64,000 bases of DNA from Zunongwangia endophytica (GTDB lineage Bacteria > Bacteroidota > Bacteroidia > Flavobacteriales > Flavobacteriaceae): assembly GCF_030409505.1 (NCBI RefSeq), contig NZ_JAUFPZ010000002.1:1178001-1242000 (forward strand), written 5' to 3'. The translations under genes were made by a program, and so were the position numbers. Shown in pieces: positions 27,637-36,287 of the stretch. The notes beneath the pieces are model-generated. The model was given only the letters and a program-made list of their open reading frames with translations. It searched no databases and was not told the DNA's origin. Numbering within the stretch: position 1 is the stretch's first letter; each line of letters opens with the position of its first letter.

Positions 27637-28353
27637 ATGAGAAAATTAATATTAATCGTTTTGATTTTAACTTTAGGAATAAGTTGCAAAGAATCGAAAT
27701 CTGAATCTGACAAAAAACAAAATGAAGTTCCTGAAATTCCAGCTGAATTAAATGGCTTTTCAATGGAACAAATAAAAAATATTCATCAATATATGAATGT
27801 TGACAGATGGAATAATGGAGGAGATATTGGGACAAGAATGGGAACTGATTATAATAAACTTGCTGAAAAACTGAATATTCCTATTTCGAAATTAAAAGAA
27901 ATAGATAGCTATTATCATTACGATGTTATTAAAATTTTAGACAAAAAAATAAAATCACAGTTTGAGAATCATAAAAATTTTGAACCAGATTATTATGGTT
28001 CAATAGAATCTACAGCTTATTGCGGAATTAATACATTACGTGGAAATATTGTTGTTTACGGACAAAAAAATATAGCGAACTTCAAAGCGGAAGCAGAAAA
28101 AATCGCTAATGAATTGATTTCTGAAATTCCAGATTGGATTACAGGTTATAAATTAAATTTCACACGATACGAAGACCCAAATTTAGAAACCAAAGGAAAT
28201 GTTGATATTGGGTTTTTATGGAGAAAAGGAGAAGAATTAAAAGTTATGAAAAGTAGTCGTGGACTTTATGGTTATAAAAGACCAGAAACGAATACTTTTT
28301 GGCATAATCGTGAATGGAATAATGAAAGTACAATTCCAAATCCGAATTTATAA
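27637..28353 (+). CDS. Lipoprotein of unknown function (cassette c18)
   Basis: 238 aa. Lipobox LGISCKESK (Cys17) after a short hydrophobic leader. The mature part has KNIHQYMNVDRWNNGGDIG and later YCGINTLRGNIVVYGQKN. Family not recognised. Start and end are the same as those of c15 (GTTGTAAGTA / TACTTACAAC) and the first 24 bp of both cassettes are identical although the genes are unrelated. Confidence 0.55.
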   Translation: MRKLILIVLILTLGISCKESKSESDKKQNEVPEIPAELNGFSMEQIKNIHQYMNVDRWNNGGDIGTRMGTDYNKLAEKLNIPISKLKEIDSYYHYDVIKILDKKIKSQFENHKNFEPDYYGSIESTAYCGINTLRGNIVVYGQKNIANFKAEAEKIANELISEIPDWITGYKLNFTRYEDPNLETKGNVDIGFLWRKGEELKVMKSSRGLYGYKRPETNTFWHNREWNNESTIPNPNL

Positions 28354-28369
28354 ATTAGCGAGAAAGTAC

Positions 28370-28507
28370 TACTTACAACAACGTGTATGATTCATTGCTA
28401 GTGCAGGCTTATTTACGAAAATCCTCGCGGATTTCCTATTTGGTTTGTAGTTGCTAATTTAGTTGCTGAAACACGCAACGAAATCATACACAATCACGTT
28501 GGCAACA
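28370..28507 (+). repeat. attC-18
   Basis: R'' TACTTACAAC (exact), R' GTTGGCAACA (c19 start). Class A: CGTGTATGATTCATTGC / GCAACGAAATCATACAC. Confidence 0.85.
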
Positions 28508-28516
28508 ATTTAAAAA

Positions 28517-29335
28517 ATGAGTAAACCAATAATAATAATACTGATTTTAATAACACTTTTATCTTGTAAAACTGAAAAGTCAACTGAGATAATAGTTATT
28601 GGAACACTTCATAAACCAGAATATAATTTTAATTCTGAGATTCTCTTCAATATATTGGAAGATGTACAACCCGATTTTATATTAGAAGAACTAGACTCTT
28701 CTTTCTTCACTTCTAATTTTAGACACAAAAATGTTTCAAATAGTAATGAACGAATGGCATCGGAAAAATATATTGAAAAATACCCGACAACTAAATTGAG
28801 ACCATATGAATTTGAAGGTAGAAATGAATATAGGATAAATACTGGCTCACGACCTACAGATGGATTAACAACAAAACTCATAGATAGTTTAAATAATGTT
28901 GGTTTATTATCTGATAAAGAAGCTAAAATTCATAATAAATACAAAGCGCTCTTAGATCCATTAATAATATTAGCATCTAAATCCCCCGAAAAATTCAATA
29001 ACGCATCAACTGACAGTATTTGTGCCGAAAGACAATATTATCAATATAAAATGCTAAAAAAAATAACGAATAAAAGAGATGAATTTGCAACTCGTTTTCA
29101 TACCAAACCAAACGGAGAAAAAATTAGTTACCGAGATGGATATCAGTTAGCTGATGTTTTTTGGGATTTAAGAAATCAAACAATGGCTAAAAACATAATG
29201 CAAATTTCTGAAAAGAATCAAGGTAAAAAAATTGTTGTGCTTTGCGGGTTTATGCATAGATATTATATTTTAAGTGAATTGAGAAAATTAAAAGAAGGGA
29301 AAAATATTATCTTAAAAGAGTTTTACGAAAAATAA
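28517..29335 (+). CDS. TraB/Tiki-like lipoprotein (cassette c19)
   Basis: 272 aa. Lipobox LITLLSCKTEK (Cys17). Then IIVIGTLHKPEYNFNSEILFNILEDVQPDFILEELD (GxxH motif and an EEL acidic site) and near the C-terminus VVLCGFMHRYYILSEL (second GxxH). These paired motifs mark the Tiki/TraB-EreA superfamily of presumed hydrolases. Lipid-anchored at the cell envelope. Starts 19 bp into the cassette; ends GTTGGCAACA / TGTTGCCAAC match exactly. Confidence 0.65.
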   Translation: MSKPIIIILILITLLSCKTEKSTEIIVIGTLHKPEYNFNSEILFNILEDVQPDFILEELDSSFFTSNFRHKNVSNSNERMASEKYIEKYPTTKLRPYEFEGRNEYRINTGSRPTDGLTTKLIDSLNNVGLLSDKEAKIHNKYKALLDPLIILASKSPEKFNNASTDSICAERQYYQYKMLKKITNKRDEFATRFHTKPNGEKISYRDGYQLADVFWDLRNQTMAKNIMQISEKNQGKKIVVLCGFMHRYYILSELRKLKEGKNIILKEFYEK

Positions 29336-29339
29336 AAAC

Positions 29340-29477
29340 TGTTGCCAACACCGTGTATAATTCATTGCTAGTTCTAGCCTACTTACGAAAGTCCTCGCGG
29401 ACTTTCTATCTGTGATTTATTTGCTAACTTTAGTGCTGAAACACGCAACGAAATCATACACAAAACCGTTGGCGGTA
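29340..29477 (+). repeat. attC-19
   Basis: R'' TGTTGCCAAC (exact), R' GTTGGCGGTA (c20 start). Class A: CGTGTATAATTCATTGC / GCAACGAAATCATACAC; loop hairpin GAAAGTCC-TCGC-GGACTTTC. Confidence 0.87.
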
Positions 29478-29500
29478 ATTTTAAAAAAAACAGAAATTCA

Positions 29501-30553
29501 ATGAAAAATAGTCTTTTTTTAATTTTATTCATTTCTACTTTTTGTTTTGGACAAAAGAAACAAATTGATAGTATTATAAATAAAGAGCACGAATTAGGTC
29601 ATTTTAACGGTTCAATACTTGTAATAAAAAATGGAAAAGTAATAACCGATTTAAATAAAGGATTCGCAAATTTCCAATTTAAAGTTCCAATTGATAACAA
29701 TACAAAATTCCCGATTGCATCAACCACAAAATTGTTTACTGCAATTTCAATTTTACAACTTCAAGAAAAAGGAGAAATTCAGTTTAAGGATAAAGTCACA
29801 AAATATATTGATAGTTTACTAAAGAATTGCGGAAATATTACAATTTCTGACCTTTTACTTCATAAATCCGGGTTGTATAACGAACCTATAAAAGCTTATC
29901 TTTCTAAATATAAAATAGATGATTTTATCAAAGATTTTGTCAAAAGAAAGCAACCATTAGATACAATCGATTTTAATTATAATAATGTGGATTATGTTCT
30001 GCTATCAAAAATCATAGAAAATATTACAGAAGAAAAATTTTCGAACGCAATCAACAATATGATTATAAAACCATTAGAATTAAACAATACAGGTTTTATA
30101 AATGAAAGCGAAGTTATTCCTAATCTCGCTTACGGCTATCATAATTATACTTTTGGAAGTGGAAAACCCGAGGATAAACTTTACAATGATAGGAGATTTA
30201 TATCAAATTATTTCGGTGCAGGTCAAATCTATTCTACTACTCAAGATTTACATAAATTACTCAATGCATTACGTAATAACAAATTGATTTCTAAAAAAAA
30301 TAATATTAGATATTTAGTTACAAAACAGAATGAGAATTACATAGATTGGTTACAAGGTTTTCCGACATATGGTTTTTTCTTGGATGATAAAACATATTCT
30401 TTTCCTGTATTGAGACGAGGAGGAAATATCGACGGTTTTAACTCAGAAATTATAACGGACAAAGAATTTAATAGAATATTGATTATTCTCTGCAATACGG
30501 ACACGGCAGATTTAGAACAAATAAGTAACAAAATATTTAGCCTTATCGAATAA
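29501..30553 (+). CDS. Serine hydrolase, class C beta-lactamase / DD-peptidase fold (cassette c20)
   Basis: 350 aa with signal peptide MKNSLFLILFISTFCFGQ. FPIASTTKLFTA holds the SxxK nucleophile, LLLHKSGLYNE follows as in the family, FNYNNVDYVLLSKIIE gives the Y-x-N position, and LRRGGNIDGFNSE the H/R-x-G position. Periplasmic or secreted; beta-lactam hydrolysis is not implied, since this fold covers esterases and peptidases. Ends GTTGGCGGTA / TACCGCCAAC match exactly. Confidence 0.85.
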   Translation: MKNSLFLILFISTFCFGQKKQIDSIINKEHELGHFNGSILVIKNGKVITDLNKGFANFQFKVPIDNNTKFPIASTTKLFTAISILQLQEKGEIQFKDKVTKYIDSLLKNCGNITISDLLLHKSGLYNEPIKAYLSKYKIDDFIKDFVKRKQPLDTIDFNYNNVDYVLLSKIIENITEEKFSNAINNMIIKPLELNNTGFINESEVIPNLAYGYHNYTFGSGKPEDKLYNDRRFISNYFGAGQIYSTTQDLHKLLNALRNNKLISKKNNIRYLVTKQNENYIDWLQGFPTYGFFLDDKTYSFPVLRRGGNIDGFNSEIITDKEFNRILIILCNTDTADLEQISNKIFSLIE

Positions 30554-30558
30554 AAAAC

Positions 30559-30696
30559 TACCGCCAACAACGTATAATAGCAATTGCGGCTTTGTGTCCT
30601 GCGGACACGATCGCGTAAGTATAAAAGTCAGGAATTTTAGCTATCTTAGTTTTTAACCAAACCGCAACTGACGATTATACGAGACCGTTAGCCAAA
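30559..30696 (+). repeat. attC-20
   Basis: R'' TACCGCCAAC (exact), R' GTTAGCCAAA (c21 start, same as the non-coding c1/c4 start). Class D with loop hairpin GTGTCC-TGC-GGACAC. Confidence 0.87.
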
Positions 30697-30707
30697 ATAA
30701 CTCCTGA
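30687..30707 (+). other. Cassette c21: remnant of a non-coding-family cassette cut by an IS3 element
   Basis: GTTAGCCAAAATAACTCCTG is identical to the start of c1 and c4, then the IS begins. The rest of this cassette and its attC site are missing on the far side of the IS, so the insertion was followed by a deletion. Confidence 0.6.
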
Positions 30708-30761
30708 TGTACTTTCCTGAAATAGGTTGACTAAAAATTAAACCTTTTAGTACTATACCTA

Positions 30762-31151
30762 ATGAATGAACAAAATGAACACTGTCGAAAAAATTCCTAC
30801 AAAAAAGTAGGTTACGATCTTAAACTGCTGATCATCGATCAGATCCAAAATGCACAGATTTCTATTAATCGTGCTGCTATTAAATATCAAGTTTCCAGAG
30901 CTTCCATCTATTACTGGTTAAAAAAATACAGTACTTTAGAACAAAAGAAACTAGTGATGAGCAAGAAAGATGAAATCAAGAAACTTAAAGAAAAAATAGA
31001 GGAACTCGAGTTTGTAAAAGACTTCCAGCAAGATATTATTGCTGACATGGAACTTATTACAGGAGTTGATATGGCAAAAAAGTCTTTGCCCAAAACATTA
31101 GCAGACGAGATCGAAAAAAAGAAACTAAACCGTTCAAAAGAAAATGGTTGA
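30762..31151 (+). CDS. IS3-family transposase OrfA, element A copy 1
   Basis: 129 aa helix-turn-helix protein (NRAAIKYQVSRASIYYWLKKY) with a C-terminal leucine-zipper-like segment (EIKKLKEKIEELEFVKDFQ). A slippery A-AAA-AAG at 31115-31121 lies where -1 frameshifting would join it to OrfB, as in other IS3 elements. Confidence 0.92.
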   Translation: MNEQNEHCRKNSYKKVGYDLKLLIIDQIQNAQISINRAAIKYQVSRASIYYWLKKYSTLEQKKLVMSKKDEIKKLKEKIEELEFVKDFQQDIIADMELITGVDMAKKSLPKTLADEIEKKKLNRSKENG

Positions 31152-32014
31152 TCAAATGTTTTGGGATTTCTAAACAAGCTTTTTATAAACAATTAAGATC
31201 TCAAAAGACCAGACAAGTTCAGCAACAGCTGATCATTCGGCTTATAAAAGACTACCGAAGTAAGTATGGAATGCGTACCGGTGGGATTAAACTCTATAAA
31301 GAATTAAAGGATGATATGAACCGACTCGGTATCAAAATAGGAAGAGATAAATTCTATCGAGTAATGCGAATGAATAACCTACTCGTTCCTAAATTAAAGC
31401 GATCCCATATTACAACCGATTCAAAACATCGATTCTTTAAATACAAAAACTTGATAAAGAATAAAGTACCTAGTAGACCTGAACAACTTTGGGTAAGCGA
31501 TATCACCTATATCAAAACACAGAGTGGCCATAGTTACCTGGCTCTGGTCACAGACGCCTATTCAAAGCAAATTATGGGGTATAAACTAGCAAGCCATATG
31601 AAAACCTCTCTTTGTATAGATGCACTTAAAATGGCGCTTAAAAATAGAAAATACAAAAATCAGAAACTCATCCATCATTCCGATCGAGGAATTCAGTATT
31701 GTAATCCACTATATACCGGCTTCGCTGAGCAAGAAGGAATACTTATGAGTATGACCGAAAAGTATGATCCTTATGAAAATGCGATAGCAGAACGCATTAA
31801 CAGAACACTCAAATATGAATACGATTTAAAACGTACCATAAAAAACACTAAATTAGCCAAGAAGATGGTCAAACGAGCCGTGGAAATTTATAACAATAAG
31901 CGACCACATTTTAGTCTCAAATTGAACACCCCTAACTTTGTTCATTTGAACAAAAATGTAGACTATCATTCCTACAAAAGGAACAAACAGAATTTAGAAG
32001 TATTGACCATTTAA
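31148..32014 (+). CDS. IS3-family transposase OrfB, element A copy 1
   Basis: 288 aa DDE integrase-core protein: WVSDITYIKTQSGHSYLALV (first D), HHSDRGIQYCNPLY (second D) and ENAIAERINRTLKYEY (E). It is read as an OrfAB fusion after the -1 frameshift in OrfA; the frame stays open upstream of its TTG. Confidence 0.93.
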   Translation: MIKCFGISKQAFYKQLRSQKTRQVQQQLIIRLIKDYRSKYGMRTGGIKLYKELKDDMNRLGIKIGRDKFYRVMRMNNLLVPKLKRSHITTDSKHRFFKYKNLIKNKVPSRPEQLWVSDITYIKTQSGHSYLALVTDAYSKQIMGYKLASHMKTSLCIDALKMALKNRKYKNQKLIHHSDRGIQYCNPLYTGFAEQEGILMSMTEKYDPYENAIAERINRTLKYEYDLKRTIKNTKLAKKMVKRAVEIYNNKRPHFSLKLNTPNFVHLNKNVDYHSYKRNKQNLEVLTI

Positions 32015-32087
32015 AATGTCCAAAATTGAACCAAAAATGGTCAACCTATTTCAGTATAATACAAAACATCGTGCCAATCATCAAATT

Positions 32088-32717
32088 ATGAGTAAAAAGA
32101 AAGAGTTCGAGAATGATTTAAAACGGATTAAAGACATATACTTTTCTGCCCAAGAAACGTTCTTGATAAATAAAGAGCTTTACAAAAACATTGATTCCTC
32201 TGAATATGAAAGCTATTTAAAAAACATAAATCCTTTCTTCTATTTCTGCAAGATATATTTTTGGAGGAATACTGTCTTGGAGCTGTCAAAATTATTCAAT
32301 CAGAAAGAAAATGAGAAATTTAATATTCCAAAATTCGTATCTAAACTTAAACCAAATGGATATTTTAAATCACTAAACTTCGATGCCGAATTTTTAGATG
32401 CAATTTTAATCCGAATTCAGGATAATAAGCATCTAATTGACAATTTAATAGAGCAAAGAGACAAAGTTTATGCTCACGAAGACAGAAATAATCAAGATAT
32501 AAGGAATTTAGTTAGTCATACTCAAACGGAAAAACTTTTGGGAATAGTTAAAGACTTGATTAAAGAATTATATCTAGTTCATTACGAAACATCTATGCAA
32601 TTTGATATTTTAGCTTCGCCAGCTACAAGTCTCGAAAACATAATAGAGAAATTATGCAAAATGAACGTTATTGAAGAAAAGGAAAGGTCTGAACTTTTCA
32701 AAAAGATGACGGAATAG
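32088..32717 (+). CDS. AbiU2-like HEPN protein (cassette c22)
   Basis: 209 aa from the ATG at 32088, 25 bp past the IS end; an extended frame into the IS is rejected. Helical throughout, with LIEQRDKVYAHEDRNNQ, an R-x5-H motif as in HEPN/AbiU2-type proteins. A toxin or abortive-infection RNase role is inferred. Its cassette start was lost with the IS insertion: the 3' end TGCATAGAAC has no matching GTTCTATGCA upstream. Confidence 0.6.
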   Translation: MSKKKEFENDLKRIKDIYFSAQETFLINKELYKNIDSSEYESYLKNINPFFYFCKIYFWRNTVLELSKLFNQKENEKFNIPKFVSKLKPNGYFKSLNFDAEFLDAILIRIQDNKHLIDNLIEQRDKVYAHEDRNNQDIRNLVSHTQTEKLLGIVKDLIKELYLVHYETSMQFDILASPATSLENIIEKLCKMNVIEEKERSELFKKMTE

Positions 32718-32720
32718 TAC

Positions 32721-32924
32721 TGCATAGAACAATGTATATAAAAAATAGCGCGAGTTGTTGCCAACACAAAGGTTCGGGCACTTTTTCGAGGTCGCCAAAT
32801 TTTTAAATTTGGCTATTTGAGAAAAAAAGATAAATAGAAAAATTTAAAAATTCGGCTTGAGTTCAACCGAATGGTTTGCGCACTTTTTCAGCGCTACTTT
32901 TCATATACAATACCGTTGTGCGTA
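32721..32924 (+). repeat. attC-21
   Basis: R'' TGCATAGAAC (partner lost), R' GTTGTGCGTA (c23 start). Class B variant, like attC-6. Confidence 0.8.
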
Positions 32925-32940
32925 ATTTAAAAAAACGATA

Positions 32941-33921
32941 ATGAAAACACCTTTTAAGGTATTAATTATACTCTTCCTGACTAATTTTAGCACGAAATCT
33001 TTTTCACAGAAAATGGTTGAATATTACGAACCTGTAAAAAATGATAGTCTAAAAGTCGGAATAGGAGAAAAGGACTTTTTGCCTTTTATTCAAAAAGGTT
33101 ATACTCTAATGCTTCCTGAAAATAAAGAGATTAAAGGTGTACTTATTTTCCTCGAAGACTCAAAGTATGACAAAAAGAATTTTAGTTCAAAGCAGATGTA
33201 TAGTCAAGCATCTGAAAATAACTTTGCGGTATTGTCAATTTCAACCGAAATCCCTTTAGACTTTTACTTTTCTAAATCATCTATGAATTATACTCATAAT
33301 TTAATTCAAAAGGTTTTTAATAAACATAATTTACCTAATGAAAATATTTTCTTTTTAGGTGCAAGTTTAGTAGGTCATAGAGCGATGAAGTATATTGAAT
33401 TTATCAAAAAGGGAGATTATGATTTTCAGGTTAACATAGAAGGAGTTGTTATTTGTGATTTCACATTAGATTGGATAAGAAAATGGCAACAACACAAACG
33501 AGATATAAAAATAAATCGAATTAACCTTTGGGAGCCAATATTTATGAATTTTATGTTGGAAACCTATTTGAAAGGCACGCCCAAAACTGCAAAAGATAAT
33601 TACCACAATTTCTCGACTTATAGTTACTCTGATGAAAATAATGAAAATATTAAATTTTACAAAAATTATGCTGTTAGAGCTTACATTGAGCCTAAAATAA
33701 AATATAGACTAAAAAAATACTACAGAACCTTATATGAAAACAATTCGACTGACATAGTTGGATTTTTAGCTGAATTAGAACTTGCAGGAAATGAAAATAC
33801 GGAATTAATTGTTTTACAACCGGAATATAATCAATCCGAAAATCGGAATACACAGACAACTTGGAATGAAATAAATAAAGATGAATTAATGGATTGGATA
33901 AATAAGCAAACGGAAAAATAA
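32941..33921 (+). CDS. Secreted alpha/beta-hydrolase-like protein (cassette c23)
   Basis: 326 aa. Signal peptide MKTPFKVLIILFLTNFSTKSFS. IKGVLIFLEDSKYD and ENIFFLGASLVGHRAMKYIEF form a nucleophile elbow (GxSxxG) of an alpha/beta hydrolase; the catalytic acid and His are not clear. Possibly an esterase. Starts 26 bp into the cassette; ends GTTGTGCGTA / TACGCACAAC match exactly. Confidence 0.55.
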   Translation: MKTPFKVLIILFLTNFSTKSFSQKMVEYYEPVKNDSLKVGIGEKDFLPFIQKGYTLMLPENKEIKGVLIFLEDSKYDKKNFSSKQMYSQASENNFAVLSISTEIPLDFYFSKSSMNYTHNLIQKVFNKHNLPNENIFFLGASLVGHRAMKYIEFIKKGDYDFQVNIEGVVICDFTLDWIRKWQQHKRDIKINRINLWEPIFMNFMLETYLKGTPKTAKDNYHNFSTYSYSDENNENIKFYKNYAVRAYIEPKIKYRLKKYYRTLYENNSTDIVGFLAELELAGNENTELIVLQPEYNQSENRNTQTTWNEINKDELMDWINKQTEK

Positions 33922-33922
33922 C

Positions 33923-34060
33923 TACGCACAACACCGTATATAATTTATTGCTAGTTCTAGCCTACTTACGAAAATCCTCGCAGATTTTCTATTCGGTTTT
34001 TATTTGCTAAATTGGGTACTTAAACCACGCAACAAACTATATACAAACACGTTGTGCTTA
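33923..34060 (+). repeat. attC-22
   Basis: R'' TACGCACAAC (exact), R' GTTGTGCTTA (c24 start). Class A. Confidence 0.85.
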
Positions 34061-34120
34061 ATGCTGAAAAAAGCCTATTCATAAAATTATATCTTTGTAT
34101 TTAAATATATTTTACCTTTT

Positions 34121-35029
34121 ATGAATGTAACCTCAAAAAAAATATCTGCACACGGAATTTTAGCTCTAAAGGAAGCTTTATCTGTTATTTATTGGAAGAA
34201 AGACAATTTAAGAGATTTTGTAAAATTGACTTTAAATAATTCGGCTATTGTTAGTACTGTTGATTGGACTGTTACAAAACGAGAAAGCGTAAAGGAATTG
34301 GTTGAAAGAATGACGAATCGAACTGACATCTATCACGACGATTTGATGAATTTACTTCTGGCTGTAACAGATTTTAATGATTTTTCGCATTTGGACTTTT
34401 GGGATGATGACGGCTCGATGAAAAAGAAAGCTAAAGCTGCTGTTGAGAAATTGAGGAAACATACTAAAGGATACATTCAAATAACACAAGAACAAGACGA
34501 ATCAAGAAAGAGAAAATTAGAAGTTGAAAAACGAATTGCTCAAAATAAATCACTTGATGACGAACTGAACATCTTAAAGGATAGGTTTACGACTATATCA
34601 ATGATAAAAGACAAACAAAAAAGAGGTTTCGAATTAGAATCTTTTTTAAATGATTTGTTTTATTTGTATGAGTTAGACCCAAAAGGCTCTTTTAAAAATT
34701 ATGGCGAGCAGATTGATGGCGCATTTACGTTTGATAAAACGGACTATTTACTTGAAGCAAAATGGAAACAACAAGTTAATAGAGGAGATTTAGCTTCGTT
34801 TACTTACAAAGTTGAAAGCAAATTAAAAATTGCAATGGGGCTTTTAATAACAATGGATGGATTGACACCTCAAGCAATTTCACCGGATTTTAAGTCAATA
34901 ATAATTATGGATGGCTCTGATATTATGGCAATCTTAGAAGGACGAGTAAAACTAACGGATTTGCTTTATAGAAAAAGAAGAAAAGCGAACGAAACTGGAA
35001 ATATCTATGTGCGCTTTTTTGAAATGTAA
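34121..35029 (+). CDS. PD-(D/E)XK restriction-endonuclease-like protein (cassette c24)
   Basis: 302 aa. N-terminal helical region, a coiled coil (about 125-160), then a C-terminal nuclease core: KRGFELESFLNDLFYLY (Glu), GEQIDGAFTFDKTDYLLEAKWKQQ (ID...ExK catalytic set). This is the Mrr-like/type IV pattern seen in defence genes. Its cassette also has a longer 5' leader (61 bp to the ATG) than most. Ends GTTGTGCTTA / TAAGCACAAC match exactly. Confidence 0.75.
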   Translation: MNVTSKKISAHGILALKEALSVIYWKKDNLRDFVKLTLNNSAIVSTVDWTVTKRESVKELVERMTNRTDIYHDDLMNLLLAVTDFNDFSHLDFWDDDGSMKKKAKAAVEKLRKHTKGYIQITQEQDESRKRKLEVEKRIAQNKSLDDELNILKDRFTTISMIKDKQKRGFELESFLNDLFYLYELDPKGSFKNYGEQIDGAFTFDKTDYLLEAKWKQQVNRGDLASFTYKVESKLKIAMGLLITMDGLTPQAISPDFKSIIIMDGSDIMAILEGRVKLTDLLYRKRRKANETGNIYVRFFEM

Positions 35030-35054
35030 ATTTGAGCAAGTTTGCGGAAAGCAC

Positions 35055-35258
35055 TAAGCACAACAACGTATAAAAATAATAGGGCAATAAGTGCTTAACC
35101 CAATGGCAATAGTGGTTTTGCAAGGTCGCCAAATTTTTAAATTTGGCTTATTGAGAAAAAAAGATAATAAGAAAAATTTAAAAATTCGGCTTGTGTCCAA
35201 CCGAATGGTAGTCACCTTTTTTCAGCCCTACTATTCTTATACACAACCGTTAGCACCA
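35055..35258 (+). repeat. attC-23
   Basis: R'' TAAGCACAAC (exact), R' GTTAGCACCA (c25 start). Class B variant, CGTATAAAAATAATAGG / CCTACTATTCTTATAC. Confidence 0.82.
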
Positions 35259-35269
35259 ATTTGACAAAA

Positions 35270-36142
35270 ATGAAAATACAACTTTTATTATTAATGATAC
35301 TAACTTCAATTTCTGGAAATAGTCAATCTAGCTATTCTGGTAATTTAGGAAAGTATAACATAACATTAATAATGTATCATTACAAAGATGGCGATTCACG
35401 TGCTTACTATGTTTATGACAAATTTGATACTCCAATTACAATTAATGGTAGATTAGAAGATGGAGAATTAAAACTTTTTGAAAAAGATTATTCCGAAAAA
35501 AAATCTGCCATTTTGATTTTTAAAGATTTCAAAGAAAGTGATAAAACCATTAAAGGAAAATGGATTAGTATTGATGGATCTAAAACTTATCCAATTTCAT
35601 TAAAAAAAGATTTTGAAATTGATTATGGTAATAATGTTGAATGGAAAACTAGGGAACTTATTCAATCAAACACTACAGAGGAACATTATTTCAAAACGAT
35701 AATCACAAAAGAAAAAGGACAACTCTATGGAAGAATTTCTGGTGTGAAAATATTTGAAAAAAAGTCAGACAAACTAATACAAACTATAGAATTAGATTGC
35801 CAACTGTTCGGAATTGATAACGTGAGTGTTGGAGATTACAACTTTGACGGTATTGAAGATTTTTCCGTTTTTGAGGCCAGTTATGCTGGACCAAATACCT
35901 CGAGTATTTACATCTTAAGGGACCCAAATTCAAACCAGTATATAAAAAGTAATTTTAGCGGGACTTCTTTAGAATTTGATAATGAATCAAAACTCATTTA
36001 CGAACATAATCAATGTTGTGCTGGTAGAAGTCATAGGAACGCTACTTATAAAGTGGTCGATAATGAAATGGTTTTAATAGAAGAAGAATGCCTTGATTAT
36101 GATGAAAAGCAAAAAGATTTTATTGAAGTTGAATGTGAATAA
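35270..36142 (+). CDS. Secreted protein, XAC2610-like, copy 2 (cassette c25)
   Basis: 290 aa, same as the gene at 21121-21993 apart from Leu-to-Phe (LKLFEKDY) and Asp-to-Val (KVVDNEM). The duplication runs from 35250 to 36273 (1024 bp), exactly one cassette from GTT to GTT, with unrelated DNA on both sides. Signal peptide and DYNFDGIEDF motif as in copy 1. Confidence 0.72.
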   Translation: MKIQLLLLMILTSISGNSQSSYSGNLGKYNITLIMYHYKDGDSRAYYVYDKFDTPITINGRLEDGELKLFEKDYSEKKSAILIFKDFKESDKTIKGKWISIDGSKTYPISLKKDFEIDYGNNVEWKTRELIQSNTTEEHYFKTIITKEKGQLYGRISGVKIFEKKSDKLIQTIELDCQLFGIDNVSVGDYNFDGIEDFSVFEASYAGPNTSSIYILRDPNSNQYIKSNFSGTSLEFDNESKLIYEHNQCCAGRSHRNATYKVVDNEMVLIEEECLDYDEKQKDFIEVECE

Positions 36143-36145
36143 AAC

Positions 36146-36282
36146 TGGTGCTAACACCGTATAACAACAATTGCGGATTTGTCTATTGCGGATACGACCA
36201 CGCAAGCACAAAATCGGGAATTTTAGCTATCTTAGTGTTTAATCAATCCGCAACTGATTGTTATACAAAACCGTTGGCTGCA
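36146..36282 (+). repeat. attC-24
   Basis: Duplicate of attC-13 with one base change (GGGAATTTT for GGTAATTTT). R'' TGGTGCTAAC, R' GTTGGCTGCA (c26 start). Confidence 0.88.
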
Positions 36283-36287
36283 ATCTA

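Larger units (their letters stand above)
30708..32063 (+). mobile_element. IS3-family element A, copy 1
   Basis: 1356 bp bounded by imperfect inverted repeats TGTACTTTCCTGAAATAGG and (from the right end inward) TGTATTATACTGAAATAGG. It contains orfA and orfB overlapping in a -1 register. The sequence appears the same as copies 2 and 3. No target-site duplication is visible at this copy (left flank CTGA, right flank AAAC), in line with a flanking deletion. Confidence 0.9.

Noticed and set aside
29501..30553. Cassette-borne beta-lactam resistance
   Set aside because: The serine hydrolase fold is clear, but nothing distinguishes a beta-lactamase from esterases or peptidases of the same fold.
21101..36273. 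The two identical 1024-bp segments as an assembly artefact
   Set aside because: They have different flanks and small sequence differences (three base changes seen), so they are two real copies; long reads would settle it.
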